Shown here: piece after piece, positions 26,731 through 35,855 of the stretch
Layout of the letters: the number at the start of each line of letters is the position of its first letter
How positions within the stretch are numbered: the stretch's first letter is position 1
From: Labedella phragmitis
Lineage (GTDB): Bacteria > Actinomycetota > Actinomycetes > Actinomycetales > Microbacteriaceae
Assembly (NCBI RefSeq): GCF_004078635.1
Contig: NZ_RZNB01000004.1
Location: 124,001 to 188,000, forward strand
Reading direction: 5' to 3'
Length of the DNA: 64,000 bases
Position numbers and translations under genes: made by a program
Notes under the pieces: model-generated
Seen by the model: the letters and a program-made list of their open reading frames with translations, nothing else
Databases searched by the model: none
What the model was told of the DNA's origin: nothing

Positions 26731-28321
26731 CCACACACTGATCCGAGGCGCACTCGTCGTCGACGGCACCGGAGCACCGGGCCGTGCGGCGGACGTCGTC
26801 GTGCACGGCGATCGCATCGTGTCCATTACCCCCGCCACGTCCCTCGCCCCCTCCCCCGGCTCGGTCGACGGCTCCGGCCTCGTCCTCGCGCCGGGATTCA
26901 TCGACATGCACGCGCATTCCGACCTGGAGATCCTGCGTGAGGGCACGCACGATGCGAAGCTCCTCCAGGGTGTCACGACCGAGGTGATCGGTCAGGACGG
27001 TCTCGGATACGCCCCCGTCGACGACGGCGTGCTCGCCGACATCCGCACCCGCATCGCCGGATGGAACGGCGACCTGACCGACGACGAATTCTCGTGGCGC
27101 GACGTCGCTGGGTACCTCGGCCGCATCGACGGCGGTACTCCGACGAACGCCGCGTTTCTGGTCCCGCAGGGCAACCTGCGCATGATGACGGTCGGACACG
27201 ACGCGCGGGCCGCCACCGCCGCGGAGCTCGATCGGATGCAGGGACTACTGGCGGACGGGATGCGGGCGGGCGCTTTCGGCATGTCGAGCGGATTGACGTA
27301 CGCACCGGGACTGCACGCGACGACCGACGAACTCGCCGCGTTGTGTCGCGTCGTCGCGGCGCACGGCGGCTATTGGTCCCCCCACACCCGCGGTTACGGC
27401 GGTGGCGCGCTCGACGCATATCGCGAGGTCATCGACATCTCGCGACGAACCCACTGCCCGGTGCACCTCACCCATGCGACGATGAATTTCCCGTCCAACC
27501 GCGGCCGTGCCGGGGAACTGCTCGAGTTGGTCGATGCGGCCGTCGCCGAGGGCGTGGACGTCACGCTCGACGCCTACCCGTACCTCGCCGGCGCCACGAC
27601 CCTCGCCGCGCTGCTGCCGAGTTGGGCGGCCGCGGGTGGGATGGACGCCACGCTCGAGCGGCTGTCTGACCGCGTCGAACTCGGCGCTATCCGTGAGGCG
27701 CTCGAGGTGACCGGCTCGGACGGCTCCCACGGCGAACGTATCGACTGGTCGACGATCACGATCGCCGGAGTCAGCAGTCCCGCGCTCGAGCCGTGCGTCG
27801 GGCGTGTCGTCTCGGACCTCGTCGGGCTGCCGGCGCTCGGCGGGCCGGCGACGGCTTTCGACGCCGCGGTCGCGATCCTGCGGCGGGACCGGCTCCGCAC
27901 GAGCATCCTGATGCACGTCGGGGACGAATCGAACGTCCGCCGGATTCTCGCACACCCGCGGCACATGGGCGGGAGCGACGGCATCCTCGTCGGTAGCCGG
28001 CCCCACCCCAGAGGATGGGGCACGTTCCCCCGCTACTTCGCCGCCTACGGCGACCTCATGCCGCTCGAGGAATGGGTGCGTCACCTCACGGGGTCGCCAG
28101 CTGCACGACTCGGGCTCGAGGATCGAGGTGTGCTCCGTGAGGGCGCTGTCGCCGACCTCGTCCTGTTCGACGCGACCCGCATCGCCGACGCATCGAGCTA
28201 CGAGCACCCGCGCACGACGCCCCGCGGCATCAGTGATGTCTGGATCCGCGGCGAGCGCGTGGTCGCCGCGGGCGTTCCGACGGGAGCACGCGCGGGTCGT
28301 GCGCTCCGTCACGCCGGCTGA
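26726..28321 (+). CDS. N-acyl-D-amino-acid deacylase family amidohydrolase
   Basis: A 531-residue zinc amidohydrolase of the D-aminoacylase family. It has the N-terminal beta domain (IRGALVVDGTGAPGR), the metal pair in PGFIDMHAHSDLE (His62, His64), VHLTHATMN, and the catalytic Asp in GGSDGILVG. The Cys ligand of classical D-aminoacylase is replaced: the loop reads VIGQDGLG instead of the usual NCG. TTG start at 26726 best fits homologues; there is no strong ribosome-binding site and the transcript may be near-leaderless. It opens the amino-sugar island. N-acetyl-D-glucosaminate would be an N-acyl-D-amino acid and thus a plausible substrate (inference). Confidence 0.85.
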   Translation: MDHTLIRGALVVDGTGAPGRAADVVVHGDRIVSITPATSLAPSPGSVDGSGLVLAPGFIDMHAHSDLEILREGTHDAKLLQGVTTEVIGQDGLGYAPVDDGVLADIRTRIAGWNGDLTDDEFSWRDVAGYLGRIDGGTPTNAAFLVPQGNLRMMTVGHDARAATAAELDRMQGLLADGMRAGAFGMSSGLTYAPGLHATTDELAALCRVVAAHGGYWSPHTRGYGGGALDAYREVIDISRRTHCPVHLTHATMNFPSNRGRAGELLELVDAAVAEGVDVTLDAYPYLAGATTLAALLPSWAAAGGMDATLERLSDRVELGAIREALEVTGSDGSHGERIDWSTITIAGVSSPALEPCVGRVVSDLVGLPALGGPATAFDAAVAILRRDRLRTSILMHVGDESNVRRILAHPRHMGGSDGILVGSRPHPRGWGTFPRYFAAYGDLMPLEEWVRHLTGSPAARLGLEDRGVLREGAVADLVLFDATRIADASSYEHPRTTPRGISDVWIRGERVVAAGVPTGARAGRALRHAG

Positions 28322-28333
28322 CGCGGGAGGCTC

Positions 28334-29566
28334 TCAGAAGATCGTCGTCACGAAATCCACGACGGCGGCGTCGGGCGACGAGCCGTCGGCCACGATCGGG
28401 ATCAGCCGCCACTTGTCGAACGCCGTGCAGGGATGGCTGAGTGCCAGCCGCACCCGGTCCCCGACGGCGAGCGGCAACTCCACATCGGCGCGGACGTAGG
28501 CATGCTGGTCATCGACCGCGGTGACCAGCAGCGGCGAGACGCGCTCTGCTCCCACCTGGTCGATGACGGGCAGATGCTGGTCGTACGGCACGTCGCGGCG
28601 CCCTGCGTCGAGGATCGCGAGCCCGGGTTCCGGGCGCGCGAGCACGTGCGACCACACGTGGATCGCCGGGTGCAGCTCCTCGTCGGTGCCGACGAGGGGC
28701 GACAGCTCACGGTAGAAGCCGGAGTCGTGCGTCTGAACCGCGCCGGGCCGGAGCAGCACGGTCGCCTCTCCCACCAACGGCGCCAGTTCCGCTGCGACGA
28801 CGTCGAAGTAGAGGCTGCCGGACGCCGTGACGATCGGGGCTTCATCCGCGGCGAAGAGCCCGGCGGCAACCGCCTTCTCGAACACCCTCGTGAGTTGCCC
28901 CGTCCATGAGCGGACCGCGTCGATCGACGCGGACTTCCGGTCGTGGGCCAGCGCGCCCTCGTACCCTCCGACACCGCGGAGCTCCAGATGTGGATCGTTC
29001 GCGACGGCGCTCGCCAACGCGAACGCCTCGTCCCCACCGCGGACGCCGGCGCGGCCGCCGGCACCGCCGAGGTCCACGATCACACCGAGCCGTGCGCCCG
29101 CCCGCCGGGCGGCCGTAGATGCCCGGGTGGTCGCCTCGACCGAGTCGACGAAGAAGATCACGTCGGGCGCGGTCTCGGCGAGAGCGTCGAGCGCCACCGG
29201 ATCGATGATCTCGTTCGCCACGAGGATCCGTTCGACGCCGGCCGCGCGAGCGACCAGCGCCTGCCATCCGGTCGCGACCGTGATGCCCCACGCGCCGGCG
29301 TCGAGCGCGCGCGCCCACAGTTCAGGAGACATCGTGGTCTTCCCGTGCGGGGCCCACGAGACTCCGCGTGCAGCCATCCACCGTTGCATCGTCCCGGTGT
29401 TGTGCTGCAGTGCGGCCTCGTCGATGACGAGCACCGGCGTGGCGAGATCGGTCAGCCGGATGCCCTGCGTGCCGGCCTCAGCGATCGTCGAACCCCACAG
29501 TCGCGGCGGAATCGACTTGTGCTGCGGACCGATCGTGACTGAGGAGTCGGGCACGGTCGCGCTCAC
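28334..29566 (-). CDS. Fold-type III PLP enzyme, D-serine dehydratase/D-threonine aldolase type
   Basis: A 410-residue enzyme with an alanine-racemase-like N-terminal barrel. The PLP lysine is Lys76 in WAPHGKTTMSPEL. The C-terminal beta domain ends with the metal-binding SHPCTAFDKWRLIPI (His and Cys about residues 378 and 380). Such enzymes need PLP and a divalent metal and act on D-beta-hydroxy-amino acids by elimination or retro-aldol cleavage. The GTG start overlaps the hexosaminidase stop (GTGA), so it is coupled to an amino-sugar-releasing enzyme. D-glucosaminate, a D-configured beta-hydroxy-amino acid, is a reasonable substrate (inference). D-serine or D-threonine are the default alternatives. 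Confidence 0.85.
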   Translation of the reverse strand: MSATVPDSSVTIGPQHKSIPPRLWGSTIAEAGTQGIRLTDLATPVLVIDEAALQHNTGTMQRWMAARGVSWAPHGKTTMSPELWARALDAGAWGITVATGWQALVARAAGVERILVANEIIDPVALDALAETAPDVIFFVDSVEATTRASTAARRAGARLGVIVDLGGAGGRAGVRGGDEAFALASAVANDPHLELRGVGGYEGALAHDRKSASIDAVRSWTGQLTRVFEKAVAAGLFAADEAPIVTASGSLYFDVVAAELAPLVGEATVLLRPGAVQTHDSGFYRELSPLVGTDEELHPAIHVWSHVLARPEPGLAILDAGRRDVPYDQHLPVIDQVGAERVSPLLVTAVDDQHAYVRADVELPLAVGDRVRLALSHPCTAFDKWRLIPIVADGSSPDAAVVDFVTTIF

Positions 29567-31374
29567 GCCAGCACGGCGCGTCGCTCGAGCAGTCGGCGCA
29601 ATGGCACCAGCTTGCCGACGGCGTCGTCGAGCCCGCCCGGGCGTGATCGACGCAACCACAGCGTGCGCTGCTCGGCGAGGAGCACGTCGAGCCGGTCGCG
29701 CAGGCGCAACGCGGTCTCGGGGTCGAGCTCGGCGAGTGCGCCGTGTCCCAGGTCGAGGACATCGGCGGCGAGGAGCGCGAACCGGATGGCGTGGTCGAGC
29801 TCGGAGACGGCCAGCTCGCCATCGGCGGCTTCGGGCTCGGCACCGACGAGCAGCGCACGTGCCGTCTCGAGCTTCGCTCGTGCGGCCGCGACACCGGACG
29901 GTGCCGGCCACGATCCCGACGGGATCTCGCCGGCCCGCCACAGCACGGTGAAGAGCTGGCTCGCGTTGAGCAGTGGCGATCCGAGCGCGTGGGCGGCACC
30001 TCCGGCCTCGACGGTCGCGCGACCGATCCGGCCGGTGCGATCGAGCAGCGCGACCGTGTCGACGAGGGTCGCGAGGTCGAGATCGGCGTTCGAGTCGAGG
30101 CACCAGGAGACGGCGCCTCCGAGCAGCAGCGGGCCGAAGCTGACGACCGGCGGCTCGAGCGAGCCGTGGTCGCCCCACTGGGTATTGACGTAACCGCGGG
30201 CGCCCGTGTCGAGCCCGGTCCTCGCGACGTCGACGAGGTTGTCGACGGCGTTGTCGGTGCGACCGACGAAGGACTGCCAGGTGCTCGTGCCGGGCGCGAG
30301 CCAGAACGGCTCGCCGGACTCGATGAGCGCTGCGGCACGACCACGCGCACCCTGCCGCGTCGCCTCGACGTCGAAGGCGATCGCCTCCCATTTCGCGCGC
30401 AACTCGTCGTCGGCGCCGTCGATCACGGCGGCGCTCAGGAGCGGACCGTCGTACTGCCACACGACCGGGACGGCCCCCTGGGGCACGCGGCCCATGAGTT
30501 CCGGGTGCTCGGCGAAGATGTCGGCCCAGAACTCGACCTGGTAGCCACGCTCGGTGAGCCGCTCGAGCAGGTGGCGGACGTACTCGAAGTACACCTCGCC
30601 GCGTCCTCGCTCGGCGACGGCATCGGCTGAGGCGCCCTGACCGAGCTCGAACGGCTCGTCGGCACCGATGTTGATCTTGCCGCTCGACGTCGTCTCGGCG
30701 ATCTCGAGCAGAAGCCCGAGGGTGAAATCGGCGTTCTCCCGCGTCGGCTCGAGGGTCGCGGCGGCACGACGCTCGAAGCCCCAGACGTAACCGTCGGGGG
30801 TTTCGGAGCGGTCCTTGTACGCCGGGTGCTTGAGCCAGCGCTCCATGTGACCGAGGCAATTCACCGACGGCACGAAGTCGATGCCGCGGGCGACGCACTC
30901 CGCGTCGAACCATCGCAGGTCCGCGACAGTGAAGGGCGAAGCGTCCTGCCAGACCAGGTCGTGACCCTCGTACGCGAACGTGTGCTCGATGTAGAGCTCG
31001 AAGTGGTTCAGCCGCGCCCGCTCAGCGAGGTCGAGATAGCGCAGCAGGGTCGCGCGCGTCGGCACGCGGTCGCGGCTCACGTCGAGCATGTAGCCGCGGA
31101 CGGCGAAATCGGGGTGGTCCTCGATGTCGACGACCGACGTCGTGAAGTCGGGGTGAACGCGGAGCTGATCGAGCGTCGCGAGGGCGTAACGCAGGCCACG
31201 GGCGTCGGCGTACCGAACCTCGATCCCCGAGGCATCCGCCCGGAGCCGAAATCCTTCGGCAGGCAGCGTGTCGTCCAGCGACGTGCGGGGTGCCGCACCG
31301 CGGCTCGGGCCCTCGCCCGTCGTGATCGTCGCCACCCGTGGCCGCGGGAAAAGGGATCCCAGCAGGTCGGTCAT
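29563..31374 (-). CDS. GH20 family beta-N-acetylhexosaminidase
   Basis: A 603-residue glycoside hydrolase of family 20. A small N-terminal domain (about residues 1-90) precedes a TIM barrel. The Asp-Glu catalytic pair is Asp239-Glu240 in NIGADEPFELG, as required for substrate-assisted cleavage of beta-linked GlcNAc or GalNAc. There is no signal peptide, so it acts in the cytoplasm on imported oligosaccharides. ATG 31374 has GAGGAG at good spacing. It is divergent from the fucosidase and is co-transcribed with the fold-III PLP enzyme. The C-terminal about 200 residues are helical and less conserved. Confidence 0.9.
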   Translation of the reverse strand: MTDLLGSLFPRPRVATITTGEGPSRGAAPRTSLDDTLPAEGFRLRADASGIEVRYADARGLRYALATLDQLRVHPDFTTSVVDIEDHPDFAVRGYMLDVSRDRVPTRATLLRYLDLAERARLNHFELYIEHTFAYEGHDLVWQDASPFTVADLRWFDAECVARGIDFVPSVNCLGHMERWLKHPAYKDRSETPDGYVWGFERRAAATLEPTRENADFTLGLLLEIAETTSSGKINIGADEPFELGQGASADAVAERGRGEVYFEYVRHLLERLTERGYQVEFWADIFAEHPELMGRVPQGAVPVVWQYDGPLLSAAVIDGADDELRAKWEAIAFDVEATRQGARGRAAALIESGEPFWLAPGTSTWQSFVGRTDNAVDNLVDVARTGLDTGARGYVNTQWGDHGSLEPPVVSFGPLLLGGAVSWCLDSNADLDLATLVDTVALLDRTGRIGRATVEAGGAAHALGSPLLNASQLFTVLWRAGEIPSGSWPAPSGVAAARAKLETARALLVGAEPEAADGELAVSELDHAIRFALLAADVLDLGHGALAELDPETALRLRDRLDVLLAEQRTLWLRRSRPGGLDDAVGKLVPLRRLLERRAVLA

Positions 31375-31408
31375 CGTGCTCCTCTGTCTGGACGGGGACG
31401 CAGCCCGT

Positions 31409-31422
31409 TCAATTTGTATGGA
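31409..31422. promoter_or_regulatory. TTTGTA-type motif between the hexosaminidase and fucosidase genes
   Basis: TTCAATTTGTATGG lies in the 67-bp divergent region and falls between the -35 and -10 positions of the fucosidase promoter. Its counterpart precedes the D-aminoacylase gene, and a related TTTGTAAG half-site forms the nagA palindrome. A shared regulator is the simplest explanation. Confidence 0.45.
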
Positions 31423-31429
31423 CTCCTGC

Positions 31430-31441
31430 CATACTAGGGAA
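31430..31441 (+). promoter_or_regulatory. Leaderless-type promoter of the fucosidase gene
   Basis: CATACT (31430-31435) followed by 6 nt and the ATG fits the leaderless layout seen elsewhere in the window. Confidence 0.4.
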
Positions 31442-32749
31442 ATGTCCAGTCCCGCGGAAGCCTCCATCGACATCGATCCCGCAGCGCATGCCTGGTTCGA
31501 CCAGGCACGGCTCGGCATGTTCATCCATTGGGGACCGTACGCAGTGGCCGCGCGCCACGAACAGGTCATGCTGCGGGAGACGATGGCACCGGAGCACTAC
31601 GAACGCTACGGCGACTACTTCGACGCCGACCTCTTCGACGCAGACGCACTCGCCGACGCCGCGTGGAACGCGGGGATGCGATACGCCGTTCTGACCGCGA
31701 AGCACCACGACGGATACTGCCTCTGGCCATCCGCGCTCACGGACTGGAGCGTCTCACGCACCCTCGGCGGCCGCGACCTCGTACGCGAGTTCGTGAACGC
31801 GTTCCGGGCGCGCGGGCTCCGGATCGGCCTGTATTACTCGCTGCTCGACTGGCACCACCCCGACTTCACCATCGACGGGGTTCACCCTCAGCGCGGCGGC
31901 GACGTCGATGCGCTGAACGTCGGGCGCGACATCGCACGCTACCGCGCCTACCTGCACGGGCAGGTCGAGGAGCTTCTGACTGGTTACGGCGCCATCGACT
32001 ACCTCTTCTTCGATTTCTCCTACGGGGAGGGACGCAACGGACTCCCCGGCAAGGGTGCGGAGACCTGGGACTCGGAGACCCTCCTCGCCCGCGTTCGCGA
32101 ATTGCAGCCGGGCATCCTCGTCAACGACCGTCTCGAGATCCCCGGCGACCTCGTCACGCCCGAGCAGCAGATGCCCATGGGAACCATCGGCGAGGCGGCC
32201 GACGCTCCGCGGTGGGAGGTCTGCCAGACACTCTCGGGCAGCTGGGGGTACGACGTTACAGTCGGCCAGCGACGCTCATCGCGGCAGCTGCTCGAACAGC
32301 TCGTCACCGCGACGGCGCAGGGCGGCAACCTGCTGCTGAACGTCGGGCCCGACGCGCGGGGTCGGCTCGAACCCGCCGCCGCGACCGTCCTCGACGACTT
32401 CGCCACCTGGTTCGCACTGCACGCCAGAACGGTGCACGGAGCCGGTCCTGCAGGACTCGGGCCGGGGCAGGCCGGCGTGACTGCGACCGCGGCGGGCGAC
32501 CGGGTGTGGCTGCACCTCCTCCACTGGCCACACCGCCACCTCGTTCTTCCCGGTCTCCGCGGTCGGGTGCGGTTCGCCCGATTCGTCCACGACGGCTCGG
32601 AGGTCGCGCTCGCCCCGCACCGCGACACGGCCGATCTCATGAACGAGCACACGGTCTTCCGAGTTCCTGCGGACGCCGAAGCCCTCGTGCTCCCGATCAC
32701 ACCCCCCGACGTCCTGCTCCCCGTGATCGAGCTGCACCTCACCGCCTGA
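31442..32749 (+). CDS. GH29 family alpha-L-fucosidase
   Basis: A 435-residue glycoside hydrolase of family 29. Conserved features are the N-terminal ARLGMFIHWGPYA, the TAKHHDGYCLWPS segment, LRIGLYYSLLDWHHPDF, and the nucleophile Asp191 in YLFFDFSYGEG. It removes alpha-linked fucose from glycans with retention. There is no signal peptide, so it should act inside the cell on imported sugars. No fucose-specific catabolic genes (isomerase, kinase, aldolase) are present nearby. It is convergent with the M20 hydrolase gene 9 nt away. Confidence 0.92.
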   Translation: MSSPAEASIDIDPAAHAWFDQARLGMFIHWGPYAVAARHEQVMLRETMAPEHYERYGDYFDADLFDADALADAAWNAGMRYAVLTAKHHDGYCLWPSALTDWSVSRTLGGRDLVREFVNAFRARGLRIGLYYSLLDWHHPDFTIDGVHPQRGGDVDALNVGRDIARYRAYLHGQVEELLTGYGAIDYLFFDFSYGEGRNGLPGKGAETWDSETLLARVRELQPGILVNDRLEIPGDLVTPEQQMPMGTIGEAADAPRWEVCQTLSGSWGYDVTVGQRRSSRQLLEQLVTATAQGGNLLLNVGPDARGRLEPAAATVLDDFATWFALHARTVHGAGPAGLGPGQAGVTATAAGDRVWLHLLHWPHRHLVLPGLRGRVRFARFVHDGSEVALAPHRDTADLMNEHTVFRVPADAEALVLPITPPDVLLPVIELHLTA

Positions 32750-32758
32750 ACCGGGTGG

Positions 32759-33988
32759 TCACGCCACGCCGCAGTAGTCCTGCATGATGCGCGCATACAT
32801 CCGTGCCGCCTGCCGAAGACTCGACAGCGAGACGAATTCGTTCGGACCGTGGGCGCTCGACAGCATGCCGGGGCCGAACGCCGGCAGGGTCGGGATCCCG
32901 GCCGCCGCGAACCACGGGGCATCCGTCCCTCCGGGGAACGCATCGAACGGCGGCGCCTCCCCCAGCACGTCGGCACTCGCCCGTCGCACGACCTCGACCA
33001 GCGGGTGGTCGTCGGACATGACGCTCCAGGGCAGCCACTCCAGCCCGGGGTGGAGCACGATCTCCGCGTCGAGCGACGGATCGTCTCTGCGACATCCGTC
33101 GAGCCACGCATCGATCACTTTGCGCACCGATGCCGGTGTCGCCCCGGGCACCGTCCGGACCTCGATGCCGAACTCTGCGCGGCCGGGCGTGACCCCGAAC
33201 CCCGCGCCGGTAGCGAGCGTCGCCCCGACGTTCACGGTGGGGGCGACGGTCACCGACCCGGCCACGCCCGTCGGAAACCGGAGTTCCGCCACAGCGCGCT
33301 GCATGAGCCCGGCCGCGACGAGAGCGGCATTGACGGTGGGGAGGCGGTCCGAGAGCCCGGAGTGCTTCTGAGTTCCGCGAACGACGACCGTGGCCGCGAG
33401 GATGCCGCGCGAGACGAGGTGGATCGCCTGCCAATCGCGGGTCCACCCGCTGGGCTCGCCGATGATCGCCGCGTCGATGCCGGCATCGCGGAGCGTCGGC
33501 GCAACCCGTTTCGCGCCGGCGCCGGCGCCCGCCTCCTCGTCGGCGACGAGCGTGAGCACGAGATCGCCGCGGAGCGCGCTGCTCGCCCGGACCGCTCGCA
33601 CCGCGAGGATCATCGCGGCGAGCGCCCCCTTCATGTCCGTCGCGCCGAGCCCGACGATCCGGTCGTCCACGATGGTCGCGGTGAACGGGTCGGTGCGCCA
33701 CAGACCCGCGGCGTCGCCGACGGGCTTGGTGTCGACGTGTGCGCAGAACATGAGGGTGGGGCCCCCGCCGACCCCCGGTATCCGGGCGATCAGGCTCGGC
33801 CGGCCGCGCACCGGCTCCATGATCGTGCGCTCGGTGAACCCGTCTCGTTCCAGCACTCCGTCGAGATGAGCGATGATCGCCCGCTCGTCTCCGAACGGCG
33901 GGATCTGACTGTCGATGCCGATGAGCCGCGCCGTCAGGGCGAGCAGCGCATCGTCGTGACGGTCGAGGTAGTCGTCCGTGCCGGTCAT
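32759..33988 (-). CDS. M20 family metallo-hydrolase (ArgE/DapE-like)
   Basis: A 409-residue zinc hydrolase of the M20 peptidase family. Metal ligands and general base are visible: His84 and Asp86 in CAHVDTKP, Asp118 in GATDMKG, and the Glu151-Glu152 pair in ADEEAG. The dimerisation domain lies at about residues 185-300. Close relatives deacylate N-acetyl-ornithine, succinyl-diaminopimelate or other N-acyl amino acids. In this island it could deacylate an N-acylated amino-sugar derivative or hydrolyse a peptide; the substrate is unknown. The ATG overlaps the ROK kinase stop by 4 nt, placing it last in the importer operon. Confidence 0.88.
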   Translation of the reverse strand: MTGTDDYLDRHDDALLALTARLIGIDSQIPPFGDERAIIAHLDGVLERDGFTERTIMEPVRGRPSLIARIPGVGGGPTLMFCAHVDTKPVGDAAGLWRTDPFTATIVDDRIVGLGATDMKGALAAMILAVRAVRASSALRGDLVLTLVADEEAGAGAGAKRVAPTLRDAGIDAAIIGEPSGWTRDWQAIHLVSRGILAATVVVRGTQKHSGLSDRLPTVNAALVAAGLMQRAVAELRFPTGVAGSVTVAPTVNVGATLATGAGFGVTPGRAEFGIEVRTVPGATPASVRKVIDAWLDGCRRDDPSLDAEIVLHPGLEWLPWSVMSDDHPLVEVVRRASADVLGEAPPFDAFPGGTDAPWFAAAGIPTLPAFGPGMLSSAHGPNEFVSLSSLRQAARMYARIMQDYCGVA

Positions 33989-34953
33989 ACCACGCCCAGG
34001 CGCGCGGCACCGCGCGCCGGCAGGTCCGCGACGTCGGGCACGAGACCGACCCGCTCCGGCATCCGCAGTGCAAGGAGGAAGGGCGAGTCGCGCTCGCCCT
34101 TCGCGACGGCGTCGAGGACGGCATCCAGGAGGGGGGTACCGACGCTGGCGAGCCCGCCCATGAGGAAGATTCGCTCGGGGTCCATCGACAGCGTGACGAA
34201 CCGGATCGCCACCGCGAGCGCTTCCGCTACGGTGTCGACGATGTGCCGCGCGGTCGCGTCGCCGGCGGTCGCGGCGGCGAAGATCTGCTTCATGCGGGGC
34301 GGCGGCGAACCCGGACCGAGCATGCGGGCGATCGCCGTGCCCGACGCGTAGAGCTCGAGGCATCCGCGCTGCCCGCACTTGCAGATCGGCCCCGTCGGAT
34401 CGACCGAGATGTGCCCGATCTCGCCAGCGGCGCCGCGATGCCCGCGCCACAGCCGCCCCTCCACCACGAAACCCGCGGCAAGGCCGGTGCCCGAAGAGAT
34501 CACCGCGACCGAGTTCGACCGCAGCCCGAGCGCCTCGGCCACTCCGAGGGCTGCAGCATTGACGTCGTTCTCGAGGTGCACCCGTCCGTGGACGCCGAGA
34601 CGGTCGCCGAGGGCGCTGGCGATATCGAACGGGTCGTGGATACCGAGATTCACTGCGTGGGAGATCACGCCCGCGGCGGGGTCGACGACGCCGGGGACGC
34701 CGAGACCGACCCGTTCGACCGCTGCGATGTCGATCGCAGCGTCGGCGACCAGGTCGTCGACGACGGAGCCGATGGTGTGCAGCACGCCATCCACGCCGGC
34801 GCGGGTGCGCTTCCGGGCACCCGCCACGATCGCGCCGTCGGCGTCGGTCACGACGCCGCGGACCTTGGTGCCTCCGACGTCGAGGCCGATAGAGAACGAG
34901 GCGTACGAGGAGGAAGCCGCAGGTCGCCCCGCGGCGGTAGTGAGATCGACCAT
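33985..34953 (-). CDS. ROK family sugar kinase
   Basis: A 322-residue ROK-type kinase with no DNA-binding domain. It shows the phosphate loop GLDVGGTKVRG, the catalytic Asp in ENDVNAAALG, and the ROK zinc motif CKCGQRGCLE. Related enzymes phosphorylate glucose, GlcNAc, ManNAc or fructose at the expense of ATP. Placed between the importer genes and the M20 hydrolase, it likely phosphorylates the imported or released sugar; GlcNAc is attractive because GlcNAc-6-P would feed NagA. It overlaps the upstream permease stop by 1 nt. Confidence 0.88.
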   Translation of the reverse strand: MVDLTTAAGRPAASSSYASFSIGLDVGGTKVRGVVTDADGAIVAGARKRTRAGVDGVLHTIGSVVDDLVADAAIDIAAVERVGLGVPGVVDPAAGVISHAVNLGIHDPFDIASALGDRLGVHGRVHLENDVNAAALGVAEALGLRSNSVAVISSGTGLAAGFVVEGRLWRGHRGAAGEIGHISVDPTGPICKCGQRGCLELYASGTAIARMLGPGSPPPRMKQIFAAATAGDATARHIVDTVAEALAVAIRFVTLSMDPERIFLMGGLASVGTPLLDAVLDAVAKGERDSPFLLALRMPERVGLVPDVADLPARGAARLGVV

Positions 34954-35855
34954 CAGCCCTTGACCGCGCCCCCGACGAGCCCCGTCGCCATCCGCCCCTG
35001 CACGATGAGGAAGACGATGATGACGGGGATCGCGATGAGCGCGGAGCCCGCCATGATCCCGCCCCAATCGGTCGCCTCGTAGCTGACGTTGAACCGACGC
35101 AGCCACAGCGGCAGCGTCGCGAAGGCGTTGTCCTTCATGATCACGAGCGCGAGGGTGTACTCGTTCCAGGAGGACAGGAACGCGAAGATGCTGGATGCCA
35201 CCAGCCCCGGTGCCAGCAGGGGAAGCGTGATGTGGCGGAACGCGCCGAAGCGCGAGAGCCCGTCAACCTGACCGGCCTCTTCGAGCTCGTACGGCACGCC
35301 GTCGATGAAGCCCTTCAGCATCCAGATGGTGATCGGGATGCTGTGACCGGCGTACAGCAATGCCAGGCCGAGCGCGCTGTTGATGAGGTCCCAGCTGTCC
35401 ATCATCCGGTACTGCGAGATGAACATCGCCTCGGCGGGGATCATCTGGATCACGAGGATCACGAGGATGACGGCGCCCCTGCTGCGGAACCGGAAGCGGC
35501 TCACCGCGGCGGCGGCCGCGATCGCGGTGAGCACCGCGACGACGACCGCCAGTGCGGTGACGGTCGCGGACATGCCCATCGCTCTCCAGAACGACTGGTC
35601 GGCGATGACGCGCTCGAAGTTCCCGGTGAACAGGTCGGTGGGGAAGAGCGTGAGCCCCGAGCCGTAGAGCTGCTCGTCGGTCTGCAACGACGAGTTGAGC
35701 ATCCAGTAGATGGGGAACACCCACACGAGGGCGAGAGCGACGCCGATCACCGCGAAAACGGACGTCGATCGTCTCGATCGACGGCGGCGGGGCTCGGTGG
35801 TACCGCCTCGAGTGACGACGGCGACGGTCTTCGGTGGTGCGGAGGTCGTGGTCAT
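34953..35855 (-). CDS. Sugar ABC transporter permease (MalG type)
   Basis: A 300-residue inner-membrane permease of the MalG/CUT1 class with six membrane segments and the docking motif EEAGQVDGLSRFGAFRHITL. A basic N-terminal tail of about 30 residues precedes the first helix. It overlaps its MalF partner by 4 nt and the kinase by 1 nt. No ATPase gene is in this operon, so the pair must use a shared ATPase of the MsiK/UgpC type encoded elsewhere. Confidence 0.93.
   Translation of the reverse strand: MTTTSAPPKTVAVVTRGGTTEPRRRRSRRSTSVFAVIGVALALVWVFPIYWMLNSSLQTDEQLYGSGLTLFPTDLFTGNFERVIADQSFWRAMGMSATVTALAVVVAVLTAIAAAAAVSRFRFRSRGAVILVILVIQMIPAEAMFISQYRMMDSWDLINSALGLALLYAGHSIPITIWMLKGFIDGVPYELEEAGQVDGLSRFGAFRHITLPLLAPGLVASSIFAFLSSWNEYTLALVIMKDNAFATLPLWLRRFNVSYEATDWGGIMAGSALIAIPVIIVFLIVQGRMATGLVGGAVKG

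Noticed and set aside
31442-32749. Fucosidase as part of a full fucose catabolic pathway
   Set aside because: No fucose isomerase, kinase, aldolase or dehydrogenase was recognised in the window. Fucose may be exported or used by distant genes.
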